Assembly (NCBI GenBank): GCA_964630305.1
Contig: CAZVTR010000003.1
Location: 1-64,000, forward strand
Direction: 5' to 3'
Length of the DNA stretch: 64,000 bases
Origin: JAKPPT01 sp964630305
Lineage (GTDB): Bacteria; Spirochaetota; Spirochaetia; Treponematales; UBA12059
Shown here one piece after another: positions 41,031 to 50,755 of the stretch; within the stretch, counting starts at the first letter, position 1; the number at the start of each line of letters is the position of its first letter. The notes beneath the pieces are model-generated. The model did no database searches, was not told where the DNA came from, and saw only the letters and a list, made by a program, of their open reading frames with translations. Position numbers and translations under genes: made by a program.

Positions 41031-41046
41031 TGTATTACATCACGAT
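41024..41046. promoter_or_regulatory. Perfect 11-bp inverted repeat upstream of flavodiiron gene
   Basis: ATCGTGATGTA (41024-41034), one base, TACATCACGAT (41036-41046). No T-run follows, so it looks more like an operator (27 bases before the flavodiiron start) than a terminator. Confidence 0.5.
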
Positions 41047-41072
41047 ATAAAAACCAAAAAAGAGAGGATAAC

Positions 41073-42284
41073 ATGAGAGCCTGCAAAGTTACAGAAAAAA
41101 TTTATGCACTTCATGCAGATATTGAAACAGAAGATCTTTTTGAAGGCATCTGGCCTATTCCCGATGGCGTTTCGTTAAACTCATACCTCGTTAAGGGTGA
41201 GAAGTCTTGTGCACTCATAGACCTTGTACGGGACTGGTGCAAGGCTCCTGATGAACTCTGCAAGCAGCTTGCATCGATTGATGTTGCAATTGAGGATATC
41301 AATTATCTTATTCTTAACCATATGGAACCTGACCATACAGGATGGCTTTCAGAGTTTAAAAAACTTAACCCAAAAGTGACTATTGTAGCTACGGCAAAGG
41401 CTCTTGAGCTTGTAAAATCTTTTTATAAGATTGAAGAAAACTTGCTGGCTGTAAAAAGCGGAGATACGCTCGATTTAGGCGGTGTACGCCTTGTGTTTGA
41501 AGAGGCTCCGAATCTTCATTGGCCTGAGACAATGGTTACCTATGAACCAGAATCAGGTACGCTTTTTAGCTGTGATGCGTTTGGCAGTTTTGGAAAATTA
41601 ACTAATCGCATTTTTGATGATGAATATTATTCAGAAGACCTAAAAAATTTTGAAGACGAAACGCTGCGGTATTACGCTAATATCGTAGCGAGTTTTGGAA
41701 TATTTGTAAAACGCGCAATTGAGAAGCTTTCCAAACTTGATATAAAAATTGTTGCGCCGAGTCACGGGCTTATTTGGAGGGAAAAGCCTTCGGTCATTAT
41801 TAACCGTTACTTAAAGTATGCAAACTATATGGATGGTCCGCGGGAAAAAGAAGTCTGTGTTGTATGGGGTTCCATGTACGGCAACACTCGTGACGGGCTT
41901 GAGTATGTGCTCAAAGGATTGGAAGATGAGCATGTGCCCTATACTTTGTTCCGTGTTCCTAATGATGATGTATCATTTGTGCTTGCGGAAGCTTATCGCT
42001 GTGAAGGTATCATTATGGCAATGCCGACCTATGAATACAAAATGTTTCCGCCCATGGGATACGTTATCGATATTTTTGAACGCAAGCATATCTGGAACCG
42101 CAAAGCACTCCGAATCGGGAGCTATGGCTGGGTAGGAGGGGCGCAGAAAGATTACGATAACCGCATCGCACCGCTCAAATGGGAACATGTCGAACCATTA
42201 GAATGGGCAGGCCAGCCCGATGAAGCAACCGGGAAACTACTCAGAGAACGTGGTCGAGAGCTTGCACGAAGGGTTAAAGGGTAG
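41073..42284 (+). CDS. Flavodiiron protein (A-type flavoprotein)
   Basis: A 403-residue two-domain protein. The metallo-beta-lactamase-like domain (1 to about 250) carries the diiron ligands in NHMEPDHTGW, then FSCDAFGSF and a later PSHGLIW histidine. The flavodoxin domain (about 255-400) has VVWGSMYGNTRDG for FMN. It lacks a C-terminal rubredoxin, so a separate donor is needed. These enzymes reduce O2 to water or NO to N2O in anaerobes. A palindrome lies just upstream, probably for redox- or NO-responsive control. Confidence 0.93.
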   Translation: MRACKVTEKIYALHADIETEDLFEGIWPIPDGVSLNSYLVKGEKSCALIDLVRDWCKAPDELCKQLASIDVAIEDINYLILNHMEPDHTGWLSEFKKLNPKVTIVATAKALELVKSFYKIEENLLAVKSGDTLDLGGVRLVFEEAPNLHWPETMVTYEPESGTLFSCDAFGSFGKLTNRIFDDEYYSEDLKNFEDETLRYYANIVASFGIFVKRAIEKLSKLDIKIVAPSHGLIWREKPSVIINRYLKYANYMDGPREKEVCVVWGSMYGNTRDGLEYVLKGLEDEHVPYTLFRVPNDDVSFVLAEAYRCEGIIMAMPTYEYKMFPPMGYVIDIFERKHIWNRKALRIGSYGWVGGAQKDYDNRIAPLKWEHVEPLEWAGQPDEATGKLLRERGRELARRVKG

Positions 42285-42402
42285 GGCACGCTGAAGCAGA
42301 GAACGGAGTTTTATTCAGTGAGCAATTTCCTTGACAACTGATAATTTTATCAAGTAAACTGGATTTTACTAATTATTTGTAATTTATTTTTAAGGAGAAA
42401 AA

Positions 42403-43386
42403 ATGAAAGCAAAAATTGTAGTATTTATGAGCATTTTGCTCGTTCTTGCTGGAATGACAGCATGCCCCAAGAAATCAGGTGACTTAACGAATCCAGCGCA
42501 AGTAGTAGATACCGTGCGTCCCGGTAAGCCTTTTGGTTATGTACTGTTAGACGGCTTATCGTTATGGAGCTATGATGAAACTAAAACCGGGGATGATCAA
42601 TGGACATGGCTTCTTGCAATGGCTGCAGGAAAAAAGGTTGAGCTGCTTGAAACTGAACCTGTTAAGATTAAAAAAGGCACTTCTGAACTTGAGTGGTACC
42701 ATGTTCGCTATGCTGGCAAAGAGGGGTACACAACAAAATATTATATCGGGACTTTTAATACGCTCGCTGTAGTAATTGCTGATAATGCAATGCGGTTTAA
42801 GAGCCCTGAGATTACTGGCGTTATCCCTGGCAAAGCATTGCCAAAAGGGACACTCCTTACAATTCCAGAGGAAGATGCAGCAGCTGATTACTGCCGAGCA
42901 TATGCTGTAGTTGTTGATTTTTCTGGTGACAAACAAGTTTCCAATTATTACAGCGATATCTATGTAAAACGATCGGATATTTCGACACAGGAACCCGATG
43001 TTCAGGGGTATCTCCTATACTATATTGCAAAAAACATGTCTGATCCTAAAGCCAAAGAAGATCCCAAACGGATGGAAAATCTTGTAAAAGCTAAGCTAGA
43101 AATTCTTAATGAAGCTATGAAAAAATATCCGTTTGGTGTATTTGCGGATCTTGTGCAGGCTGAAATCAATGCCCTGTCGGGGAGTAAAGGCACAGCAACC
43201 ACTCAGACTGTTCAGCAGAAAATTGATGTCTATGAAAGCCCCGATACTAATTCGCTCGTAGTGGGAACAATTGAGGCTGGAACCGCACTTACAATAGAAG
43301 AAAAATCAGATGTTGGCGGCATTGAGTGGGTGCGGATTTCAAGCCCCTATGTTGGCTGGGTGCTTGCAAGTCAAGCCGGGCAATAG
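42403..43386 (+). CDS. Lipoprotein with two SH3-like domains
   Basis: A 327-residue protein with a lipobox (LVLAGMTAC, Cys21). The N-terminal half contains an SH3_3-like stretch (GYVLLDGLSLWSY, then WYHVRYAGKEGYTTKYYIG). The C-terminus has another (QQKIDVYESPDTNSLVVGTI, then GIEWVRISSPYVGWV). The middle is helical. SH3-type modules usually bind cell-wall or other peptides. It is monocistronic, with AAGGAG upstream and a strong terminator downstream. Confidence 0.75.
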   Translation: MKAKIVVFMSILLVLAGMTACPKKSGDLTNPAQVVDTVRPGKPFGYVLLDGLSLWSYDETKTGDDQWTWLLAMAAGKKVELLETEPVKIKKGTSELEWYHVRYAGKEGYTTKYYIGTFNTLAVVIADNAMRFKSPEITGVIPGKALPKGTLLTIPEEDAAADYCRAYAVVVDFSGDKQVSNYYSDIYVKRSDISTQEPDVQGYLLYYIAKNMSDPKAKEDPKRMENLVKAKLEILNEAMKKYPFGVFADLVQAEINALSGSKGTATTQTVQQKIDVYESPDTNSLVVGTIEAGTALTIEEKSDVGGIEWVRISSPYVGWVLASQAGQ

Positions 43387-43491
43387 GTTTGTAGAGCGAA
43401 TAAATTATAACGGATGCAGCACGAGCTAGAATAGGTGCTGCATACAAAAAGCCAGCAATTGCATTCCAATACATTTGATGATTTAATGCAA

Positions 43492-43529
43492 AGAGCTGTC
43501 CTCAAAAAGCAGGACAGCTCTTTATTTTG
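43492..43529 (+). terminator. Terminator of SH3 lipoprotein gene
   Basis: AGAGCTGTCCT (43492-43502) pairs perfectly with AGGACAGCTCT (43511-43521), then TTATTTT. Confidence 0.85.
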
Positions 43530-43634
43530 TGCGCCCGGCAGCCTGGCAGAGCACACCTCTTGCGGGTTAAAGTCGCATGTGAGCGTTCGACGAGTGTAGC
43601 CCCGCTGCTTACTCGATTTATTACACGAGAAGGT

Positions 43635-45107
43635 TTAAAATGAACCGCTTCCAAGCGTAAGCGTTAAAAAAAGCTTTATCGCGGGGCCGTCATTGAGTAC
43701 AATATATTCACTGTCTTCGTTGCCAAAAACAAACTGAGTTCCGCCATTAACCGAAAACCCGGAGAAGGGGTTCCATGAAAGCTGAGCACGGATAAAACCA
43801 GACCAATCAGAAAGGTTTGCAAGTGTAAACAATGATAACCCGACTTTATTGGTAACAATTTTGCTAAAATTAAGAGAGAGTGCAGCATAGTGCCTGCCTG
43901 AATTATAAATAAGTGCCTTTAAGAGATTACTGAAAACAGCATCACTGTCAACTCCCGATAATGCGAGTAAAGTTTTAATAGCGGATTCATTATCATGTGC
44001 TTTTTGAATTAGTGTCGCTCGCTCATCGTTTGTATAACCTTCTCCGTCAAAAAGATACTGTCCGATTATGGAGATGTTATATTCGCTGTTTCGGTACAAA
44101 AAGCCAGCTGTGCCCTTGAAAAATGGAGACGTTTTATCCTCCCTGGTAGCAATGAATCCTGATGATGCTAGTGTTGGGCTAATATCGGTTATCCAGGTAC
44201 GCTCAGAGCCATGAGCAAGCGTGCCTTCTCCAAAAAGCTCTATAGAGCCCACTGAACCTTTAGCTGTTACCATACCGCGGAGCGGCCTGTCTTTTTGGTA
44301 ATATCCTCCAATAATGAATTCCCAATTCCCAAGCACGAGCGATCCACTTACCGCGCCTGCAGTTTCTTCGAATGTGGTCTGCTGTGGATTGATAATTCCA
44401 TATGCGACGAGTGAACTGTGAACTCCTGGAACAGGAAATGTGATTCTTAATGTAACTGGTCCTTCGCGCTGAACTTCGGGATTTAAGGGATCGATAGCTT
44501 CAAGGTTAATGACATCTGCGGGGCGCCAGAAATATCCAACTCCCCATGTTACCGTTTGTTTGCCAAAACGGAAAAAAAGCATGTCCTCAAAAGCAAAATC
44601 AGCAAAGAGCTCAAATAATTTTATTTGGGGCATCGCGATGGTAGCGCTTTGCGTTTTTATATCTGGTTCTGGAATAAATGGCGGTTGTGCTGGAACATAC
44701 TGCGCATTAGTTAGTACATTAGTTTCGGTATAAAAAGGCCAGAGTACCTTAAATGAAAGGTAATACCTGCGGTTGGCTTCAGGACGTGCATCAAAAAACA
44801 AAAGGCTCTGAAGGCTGACACTCATACCGTGCGTGTCCGGAGAAAAAATCTCAAAACCATTTTCCCATGGATTATTGATTTGCTCGGAAAGACTAACCGA
44901 TCCGTTAAATGTTCCGCCAACTCTTACACGATCGCTTACTAAAAAAGCATTAACCGCATTCGATGCATCGGCATTTTCTGCTTGCGTGACAATTTCTTCA
45001 TCGCCAAAGAGTTCATCTTCGCTCTGTGCATGGAGTGCTGCAGAAATAAAAAACAGTATCAATACAATAAGGAAGACGTATGCTCTTTTATGGTTTATTG
45101 TTATCAT
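43635..45107 (-). CDS. Probable outer-membrane beta-barrel protein
   Basis: A 490-residue protein with a signal peptide ending HAQ (about residue 28). Many alternating strands follow (for example MSVSLQSLLFFDARPE, FRFGKQTVTWGVGYFWRP) and the protein ends in phenylalanine (LTLGSGSF), as expected for an outer-membrane beta-barrel. No family name is secure. It is the last gene of a Lol-like operon and overlaps the LolA-like gene by four bases, so it may be the outer-membrane partner of that system. Confidence 0.65.
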   Translation of the reverse strand: MITINHKRAYVFLIVLILFFISAALHAQSEDELFGDEEIVTQAENADASNAVNAFLVSDRVRVGGTFNGSVSLSEQINNPWENGFEIFSPDTHGMSVSLQSLLFFDARPEANRRYYLSFKVLWPFYTETNVLTNAQYVPAQPPFIPEPDIKTQSATIAMPQIKLFELFADFAFEDMLFFRFGKQTVTWGVGYFWRPADVINLEAIDPLNPEVQREGPVTLRITFPVPGVHSSLVAYGIINPQQTTFEETAGAVSGSLVLGNWEFIIGGYYQKDRPLRGMVTAKGSVGSIELFGEGTLAHGSERTWITDISPTLASSGFIATREDKTSPFFKGTAGFLYRNSEYNISIIGQYLFDGEGYTNDERATLIQKAHDNESAIKTLLALSGVDSDAVFSNLLKALIYNSGRHYAALSLNFSKIVTNKVGLSLFTLANLSDWSGFIRAQLSWNPFSGFSVNGGTQFVFGNEDSEYIVLNDGPAIKLFLTLTLGSGSF

Positions 45108-45847
45108 TTGTTCACCCTTTCAAGAAACTCTTTTTTAAAAACACTGTCTGGAATTGGGGCCACTGATTGCTCGGTGAGTGTAATCTGCGATTTTTCACCA
45201 GGATTGAGCTCGTCAACAATAATGATTTGCGATGGTATTAGTTTGCCGCTGAGCTCAACATATTTTGGAATAAGCGTAGTTCGCATGAGCCTGCCAGATA
45301 CAGAATATGCTTCTTCTTTAAGGAGCATAGTTCTGTCTTTACGGACATAGAGTTTAAGCCGATCATATACTGCATCGGTGGTTTTTGCTTTGAGTGAAAT
45401 AATCCAAACAGGGATTTTCCCGAGCACTCCTTCTTCGGTTTTTTCTATTGTGTAGCTATCGGAATACGTTGATCGGGTTAAATCGGAATTTTTTGCTTCT
45501 GAGTTAGAGATGTTCTCTTTAAGAGACGAAAAAGTAAACTGCCGGCTTCCCGGATCATAAAACCAAACATTGTCTTTATCTTTGAGATATCCCTGTCCCT
45601 TGTTTGCCTCGGGCTGAAGAATAAGAATGAGGAAAAGATTTTCTTTGTCTCTTCTAAAGACGCGTGCCTGGAGCACAGAATCTTTTTCGCCTGGTTTTTG
45701 TGTAATAATGGTGTACACAGCTGTAAAGTCAGTTTTTTCAAAATTATTTAAAGTATCAAGTTCTTTAAGGATTTTTGTAAAATCCTGAGCTACTAGTGAA
45801 GTGATAACAGATAAACAAAGCATAGATAGCAGTAATGCACGTCTCAT
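45104..45847 (-). CDS. LolA-like outer-membrane lipoprotein-sorting protein
   Basis: The start is ATG 45847, preceded by AAGGAG, giving 247 residues with a signal peptide (RRALLLSMLCLSVITSLVAQ); an upstream extension lies in the permease gene. The mature part has the LolA/LolB-like half-barrel pattern: TAVYTIITQKPGEKDSVLQA, NVWFYDPGSRQFTF and VYDRLKLYVRK. Family members carry lipoproteins through the periplasm. It is next to two FtsX-type permeases and an ATPase. Confidence 0.78.
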   Translation of the reverse strand: MRRALLLSMLCLSVITSLVAQDFTKILKELDTLNNFEKTDFTAVYTIITQKPGEKDSVLQARVFRRDKENLFLILILQPEANKGQGYLKDKDNVWFYDPGSRQFTFSSLKENISNSEAKNSDLTRSTYSDSYTIEKTEEGVLGKIPVWIISLKAKTTDAVYDRLKLYVRKDRTMLLKEEAYSVSGRLMRTTLIPKYVELSGKLIPSQIIIVDELNPGEKSQITLTEQSVAPIPDSVFKKEFLERVNK

Positions 45848-45857
45848 CGTGGGCTCC

Positions 45858-47180
45858 TTATTTTTCTGTGCCCAGGGCTTGTGCCGGGGACAGTTTTGCA
45901 GCTCTGCGTGCTGGTAAAGATACAGCAAGCAGTGTCAATACACTGACAATAAAAAATATTGTTACAATTTTAGCAAACTGAAGATTGAATGTTATATGAC
46001 CGTTACGTAAGAGAATAAAAAATTCATTTTCCATGCCAAAGTTAATGCTGGAAACAATTGCCATAATTAAACCAGCAAGTATTATCCCCGCTAGCATCCC
46101 AATCATTCCAAGAAAGAATGCTTCCAGCAGGAATAGTTTTCTAATATCCTTTTGTTGGTATCCAATAGCTCGCATGGTTCCTATTTCTCTAATTCGTTCA
46201 TACATGATCATACGGAACGTATTATTGATACCTACCATGGTTATGAGAAAGAGCACGATAAGTACGGTAGTTCCTATTGCATCCGCTGCCGATACAAATT
46301 GCTTAATTTGCGCAAGCTGTTCATTAATGGTAAATAGCCTATACTTAACACCTTCCCATGTTTCCTTTTTTTGATTGCGCAATAGTGCTTGAAAGCCAGT
46401 CATTGGTGCTCCATTAGCCTCAGTCTTGCGTTCGAAAACCTGAACATAATTCTTAAGGGTATCATAAAAACGAACAGCCGCAGCATCGGTTTCTTTGAGT
46501 GTAGGAAGCCGCACGGCAAAAGTCTGATATTCTCCTGGAAGCAAGCCAAGGATTTCGTTGAGATGAGCTGAATGAGTATACGAAGAAAGCTGAGAAACGA
46601 GATCTGCATTATAGTTTATGCCGGCAATGCGAAATTCACCAACATTATTTTGTCCGTATACGGTTTCGATTTTAGCAATAACGACATCACCTATTTCTAC
46701 ATTGAGTGTTTGAGCCGCTTTCTCCGGTATTATGAGCGCGTTTGGGGTCGCGAGAATTGAATCCCAATCTCCCTTTTTGAGTGATAACCGTTTTCTAAAA
46801 TTTTCATTTTCTTTAATATTAATACCATTGATGAGGAGTGAAGTTGTTTTGCCTTCAAAAATAATTGTCGCAAAGGTGCTGCTGTAGGAACTCACATAGG
46901 AGTATTTGATTCCTGAAGCATTGAGAGCTTCGAGCAGCGCCTTATCATCAGAAATTCTGGAAATTTCTTTTGATGATCCATGTTTTTCCGATCCAGTAAT
47001 AAAAATATGACCGCCCAGAATATCAGAAAAATTTTCTGCAATATTAACTGATATTGCAGATGTAAGTCCGTATATAACGGTAACAATCATTACTGAAAAT
47101 GCTATTGCAATTGCAAGGAGAGCGGTGCGCTTTTTTTGCCGGGTAAGATTTCTGAGAGCTATTGTGACATGTGTTTTCAT
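45858..47180 (-). CDS. FtsX-type ABC permease 1 (LolC/E-like)
   Basis: A 440-residue permease with one N-terminal membrane helix, a large periplasmic domain (about 45-290) and three C-terminal helices. The C-terminal FtsX signature is IREIGTMRAIGYQQKDIRKL. It begins KTHVTIALRNLTRQKKRTA, typical of MacB/LolC/LolE. It pairs with the permease encoded upstream and the ATPase. Likely role: extraction of lipoproteins or another envelope lipid from the inner membrane. Confidence 0.88.
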   Translation of the reverse strand: MKTHVTIALRNLTRQKKRTALLAIAIAFSVMIVTVIYGLTSAISVNIAENFSDILGGHIFITGSEKHGSSKEISRISDDKALLEALNASGIKYSYVSSYSSTFATIIFEGKTTSLLINGINIKENENFRKRLSLKKGDWDSILATPNALIIPEKAAQTLNVEIGDVVIAKIETVYGQNNVGEFRIAGINYNADLVSQLSSYTHSAHLNEILGLLPGEYQTFAVRLPTLKETDAAAVRFYDTLKNYVQVFERKTEANGAPMTGFQALLRNQKKETWEGVKYRLFTINEQLAQIKQFVSAADAIGTTVLIVLFLITMVGINNTFRMIMYERIREIGTMRAIGYQQKDIRKLFLLEAFFLGMIGMLAGIILAGLIMAIVSSINFGMENEFFILLRNGHITFNLQFAKIVTIFFIVSVLTLLAVSLPARRAAKLSPAQALGTEK

Positions 47181-47189
47181 ACATTGCTC

Positions 47190-48701
47190 CTAGTCGGTCT
47201 GTATTGCTCGTATAGGTTCAATACGCAGCGCTACAGATACGGGATAAAAATGTGCCACGATGCCTACGATAACAATTATTATGAGCGCGGTGGCGACAGT
47301 TCCGCTTGTGATGATTGGACTTAAAACTGGTCCGCCAAATAGCAGTTCGAGAATTTGGTTTCCTGCTTTAATATTGAGTGAATGTATAATAGCATTCGTG
47401 ATGTAAGAGAGTACAATGCCGATGCTGCCAAAAATAAGCGATAAGAGCAGGGTTTCGGTGAAAAAAAGCCTGCGGACAAAACTGCGGCTTGCGCCGAGTG
47501 CGCGGATAGTTCCAATTTCGGTAGTCCGTTCAATAACGGAAACCACAAGCGTATTCATAATGATAACTACAACAACAAATGCAAGGATTATTATGCCGAC
47601 AAACAGTACAGTGCCAAAAACATCAACGGATTGTGCATATTGTCCGGCAGCAGTCTTCCAGTCGCCGGCCTGTGCAGCTATATTGTTTTCTTTAAAAAAA
47701 GTGTTAAGCTCTTTTATGATTTCTGGAACGGCACTGGCTTTATCGGTTCTAATGAGAATAAAATGCCATGCACCGGTATCTACTTTATTGAGCTCTTCAC
47801 GGAGACTGGTGTCGCCAAGAATATTTTCATAGTCAACTGTTCCGGTGCTTGAATTGCTTGTTATAAACGTATCGCTGTCAGAAAAAAGATCATCATAGTT
47901 TGTGGTTTCAAACACAGCTTTTTGTTCGCTCGAAAGCTGTACCTCGATATTAGCACCAATGGTCATATTATCGAGTATGCGTACCGTGTCGATGTCACAA
48001 TAAGCAAGCTGTTCAGGAGCGTAGCCTTCGGCTTTAATTTCATATATTCCAACAATCGGAATACGTACAATTTTTACTCCGCCTGTTGATGCGCCTTGTA
48101 TCAATAGTTCATCGCCAATAGAAAGTGATTTTTTTAAGTACTTTTCAAGACCCTCTTTTTGCTTTGTGTTGATGATAATGCCCCGCTCACCTGGTTTTAA
48201 GAACTCACCTTCTTTGAGCGAAAACTCTGGAAAAACATTTTTATACTGAATGGTATCAACACCAAAGAGGAAAAAAAATCTAAACTGATTTCTACCCGAT
48301 GATTCATCTTCTGCTTCTTCATCTTGAGCGGTTGTTACTCCAGCAGTGTCTTTTTGCGCGATGCCATAGGTGCTTGCCATGCCTGTAACTCTTGCAACAT
48401 GCTTAATACCGGAGGCGTATGCAAGAATTTTTTCATATTCAGGCAGGGTAGGAGTTTTTGCAAACCCTCCAACCGATGAAACGCCAAAAAGCGAAACGGG
48501 ACCTTCGGCAATACCGGTAATGATGATGTCGGCAGTGTAATTTTTAGTAAACGATCGCTCAATGCCATTAGCCATTCCATTATGGACGGCGCTTCCCATA
48601 ACGAGAATGACTACTCCTAAGGAAAGCAAAATTCCCACAATTATGGATTTTGCCCGATGCTCAAACAAATTGCGGAAAGCTATTTTTAATAAACCTTTCA
48701 T
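47190..48701 (-). CDS. FtsX-type ABC permease 2 (LolC/E-like)
   Basis: A 503-residue paralogue of permease 1: LKIAFRNLFEHRAKSIIVG at the start, an expanded periplasmic domain and the FtsX block TTEIGTIRALGASRSFVRRL before the last three helices. It starts 10 bases after the ATPase gene. The unequal periplasmic domains suggest a heterodimer. Confidence 0.88.
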   Translation of the reverse strand: MKGLLKIAFRNLFEHRAKSIIVGILLSLGVVILVMGSAVHNGMANGIERSFTKNYTADIIITGIAEGPVSLFGVSSVGGFAKTPTLPEYEKILAYASGIKHVARVTGMASTYGIAQKDTAGVTTAQDEEAEDESSGRNQFRFFFLFGVDTIQYKNVFPEFSLKEGEFLKPGERGIIINTKQKEGLEKYLKKSLSIGDELLIQGASTGGVKIVRIPIVGIYEIKAEGYAPEQLAYCDIDTVRILDNMTIGANIEVQLSSEQKAVFETTNYDDLFSDSDTFITSNSSTGTVDYENILGDTSLREELNKVDTGAWHFILIRTDKASAVPEIIKELNTFFKENNIAAQAGDWKTAAGQYAQSVDVFGTVLFVGIIILAFVVVVIIMNTLVVSVIERTTEIGTIRALGASRSFVRRLFFTETLLLSLIFGSIGIVLSYITNAIIHSLNIKAGNQILELLFGGPVLSPIITSGTVATALIIIVIVGIVAHFYPVSVALRIEPIRAIQTD

Positions 48702-48710
48702 AGGATGCTC

Positions 48711-49427
48711 CTATCTGCACTCTGCAGGCTGGGGTTCACCTTTCCGAACATTTTCAATTACTTCACCGTCTTTGAGGCGAATGATATGGTCTGCAATGCT
48801 GACAATTTTTGCATCATGTGTGGAAAAGATAAACGTGGTATCGAGTTCGGTATTGATTTTTTTCATAAGTTCGATAATTTGCTCTCCGGTTTTGCTGTCC
48901 AGGTTTGCGGTAGGTTCATCGGCAAGTACAATATAGGGACGTGTCACGAGTGCACGTGCTATAGCTACGCGCTGGCGCTGTCCGCCGGAAAGTTCGTTTG
49001 GTTTATGTTTTTTCCACTCTGTGAGACCAACTTCTTCTATGAGGTGATCTATCCATTCTTTTTTTTCTTGCGGAGCAATCCGTGTTTCTCCCAGCAAGAG
49101 AGGGAACTCAATGTTTTCCCAGACATTGAGCACTGGAATGAGATTAAATGACTGAAAAATAAATCCAAGCACCTGATGGCGCATTTTGGTAAGCTCTCTG
49201 TCGGAAAGCTTTGACGTTGGCTTGTCATTGATAATGACTTCACCGGATGTCGGTTTATCAATGAGTCCGATCATATTGAGAATTGTTGTTTTCCCGGAAC
49301 CTGATGGTCCTGCAATTGAAATAAAATCGCCTTTCTCGATGCAAAATGAAACTCCTTTAACGGCTTCTACTTCCACTTTGCCAAGATAATAGGTTTTTTT
49401 CACATTTTCGAGCGAAATAATAGGCAT
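48711..49427 (-). CDS. LolD/MacB-type ABC ATPase
   Basis: A 238-residue ATPase with Walker A GPSGSGKT, the signature LSGGQRQR and Walker B VLADEPTANLD, then FSTHD. The length and sequence are typical of the LolD/FtsE/MacB class that energises FtsX-type permeases. AGGAGG precedes the ATG, the first gene of the operon. Substrate not determined by sequence. Confidence 0.92.
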   Translation of the reverse strand: MPIISLENVKKTYYLGKVEVEAVKGVSFCIEKGDFISIAGPSGSGKTTILNMIGLIDKPTSGEVIINDKPTSKLSDRELTKMRHQVLGFIFQSFNLIPVLNVWENIEFPLLLGETRIAPQEKKEWIDHLIEEVGLTEWKKHKPNELSGGQRQRVAIARALVTRPYIVLADEPTANLDSKTGEQIIELMKKINTELDTTFIFSTHDAKIVSIADHIIRLKDGEVIENVRKGEPQPAECR

Positions 49428-49540
49428 CTGTATTTCCTCCTGTTTAGAGAAATATATCTATCATTGTGAGAAAGGTCAATTTACACGTATATTGAGCTAT
49501 TGCAATTTACAAAACAGAGCTTCTCATTTACAATTAACCT

Positions 49541-50683
49541 ATGGAACTATCTTCATTTGAGCAAAAGCTTAAGACTCTTATTTCCCGTTCTCGTGTAATT
49601 GATGCCAGTACGGTAGCTGTGCGGGTCATTGTAAATCTATATGCGGGCGGTTTTTCACGAGCTCTCAAACTTGAACAATCACATGGGATGCTCGATAGGC
49701 TGCTGGAGGAGACTCAGTCGCTTCCTGAACACAAACCTGCATCGTGGGAAGTAATTACTACTGCAGCAAGCCGTCATGCGACACAAATTGCAAATGACTT
49801 GTTAGAGGAATCCGCACTTAAAAGCAATCAGCAGTGGCTTGTGATTCTTGCCTGCGGAGATGGCACGACGTGGGAATTCCTCGATGGTCTCACGCGAGCG
49901 CCGGCTGAAATTGTTGATCGGTTTACACTGCTCAGACTTCCACTCGGGACAGGCAATGACGGTACCGATGGCTGGACGCTCGAAGATTCATTGTCGCGGC
50001 TTTTTGATGATGGCATTATTATGAAACAGCCGTATGTTACTATACATACTGCACCGCAGGGTAAGCAGAGCAAATCATCAGCTTCTGGTTTTAGAGCTTT
50101 TAACATAGTAAGCATTGGGCTTGATGCCTTTGTTGCACATATGACCAATAAACTAAAAAAGAAGCTTCCCGGCGATTCTTTTAAGTTGTGGCTCGATCTT
50201 GCTACTGTGTTTTATGACAGCATCTATAAAACGGGAACAATGAGAATCGAGGGAAAAGGAACACTTGCGGCTTTTCAATCGGGGGCTTCGCGGAAATATG
50301 CAGCTCGTATTACAGCTGATGCTGAACGGTTTACTATCGAAGGGAAATTTCTCCTCCTTGCTGTGGGTGCAGACGGAAGGCGTACGTATGGCTCTCATCA
50401 GCTAATTCTGCCCGATGAAAACAATGTGTGTCTCATTGAAAAAATGAGTCTATTACGCAAAATCAAACTTAAAACACCCATTGTGAGCGGAGAGCATAAA
50501 AAATTTCCTGAGGTGATTCTCGCTCAATCTAAAGAACTTATAGTTTACTACGATGAAACAATACTCATGCAGATGGATGGAGAATCGGTAAAACTTGAAC
50601 CAGAAGATTTCCCGCTCAATGTTAAAGTTTCTGAGCCTATACTGCGGTATTTAGGACGAAAAGACGGGAGACGGCATTTATAA
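49541..50683 (+). CDS. Diacylglycerol kinase-like lipid kinase
   Basis: A 380-residue DAGK-catalytic-fold protein with ACGDGTTWEFLDGL and LRLPLGTGND, the glycine-rich ATP loop and phosphate-binding motif of the family. It is longer than bacterial DgkB/YegS proteins by about 60 residues. The N-terminal 45 residues precede the first strand and the lipid-binding domain is diverged. It probably phosphorylates diacylglycerol, sphingosine or another lipid. Confidence 0.8.
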   Translation: MELSSFEQKLKTLISRSRVIDASTVAVRVIVNLYAGGFSRALKLEQSHGMLDRLLEETQSLPEHKPASWEVITTAASRHATQIANDLLEESALKSNQQWLVILACGDGTTWEFLDGLTRAPAEIVDRFTLLRLPLGTGNDGTDGWTLEDSLSRLFDDGIIMKQPYVTIHTAPQGKQSKSSASGFRAFNIVSIGLDAFVAHMTNKLKKKLPGDSFKLWLDLATVFYDSIYKTGTMRIEGKGTLAAFQSGASRKYAARITADAERFTIEGKFLLLAVGADGRRTYGSHQLILPDENNVCLIEKMSLLRKIKLKTPIVSGEHKKFPEVILAQSKELIVYYDETILMQMDGESVKLEPEDFPLNVKVSEPILRYLGRKDGRRHL

Positions 50684-50755
50684 TTGCCATAGCTTGATAC
50701 GACAAACTGCTCAGCTGCATTGGCTGATACTGGTGAATACGCTGAATGGAGCACT

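Noticed and set aside
43530..43634. tRNA-like sequence (GGCAGAGCA, GCGTTCGAC)
   Set aside because: Resembles D- and T-arm pieces, but there is no matching acceptor stem or clear anticodon arm. Not called as a gene; at most a decayed remnant.
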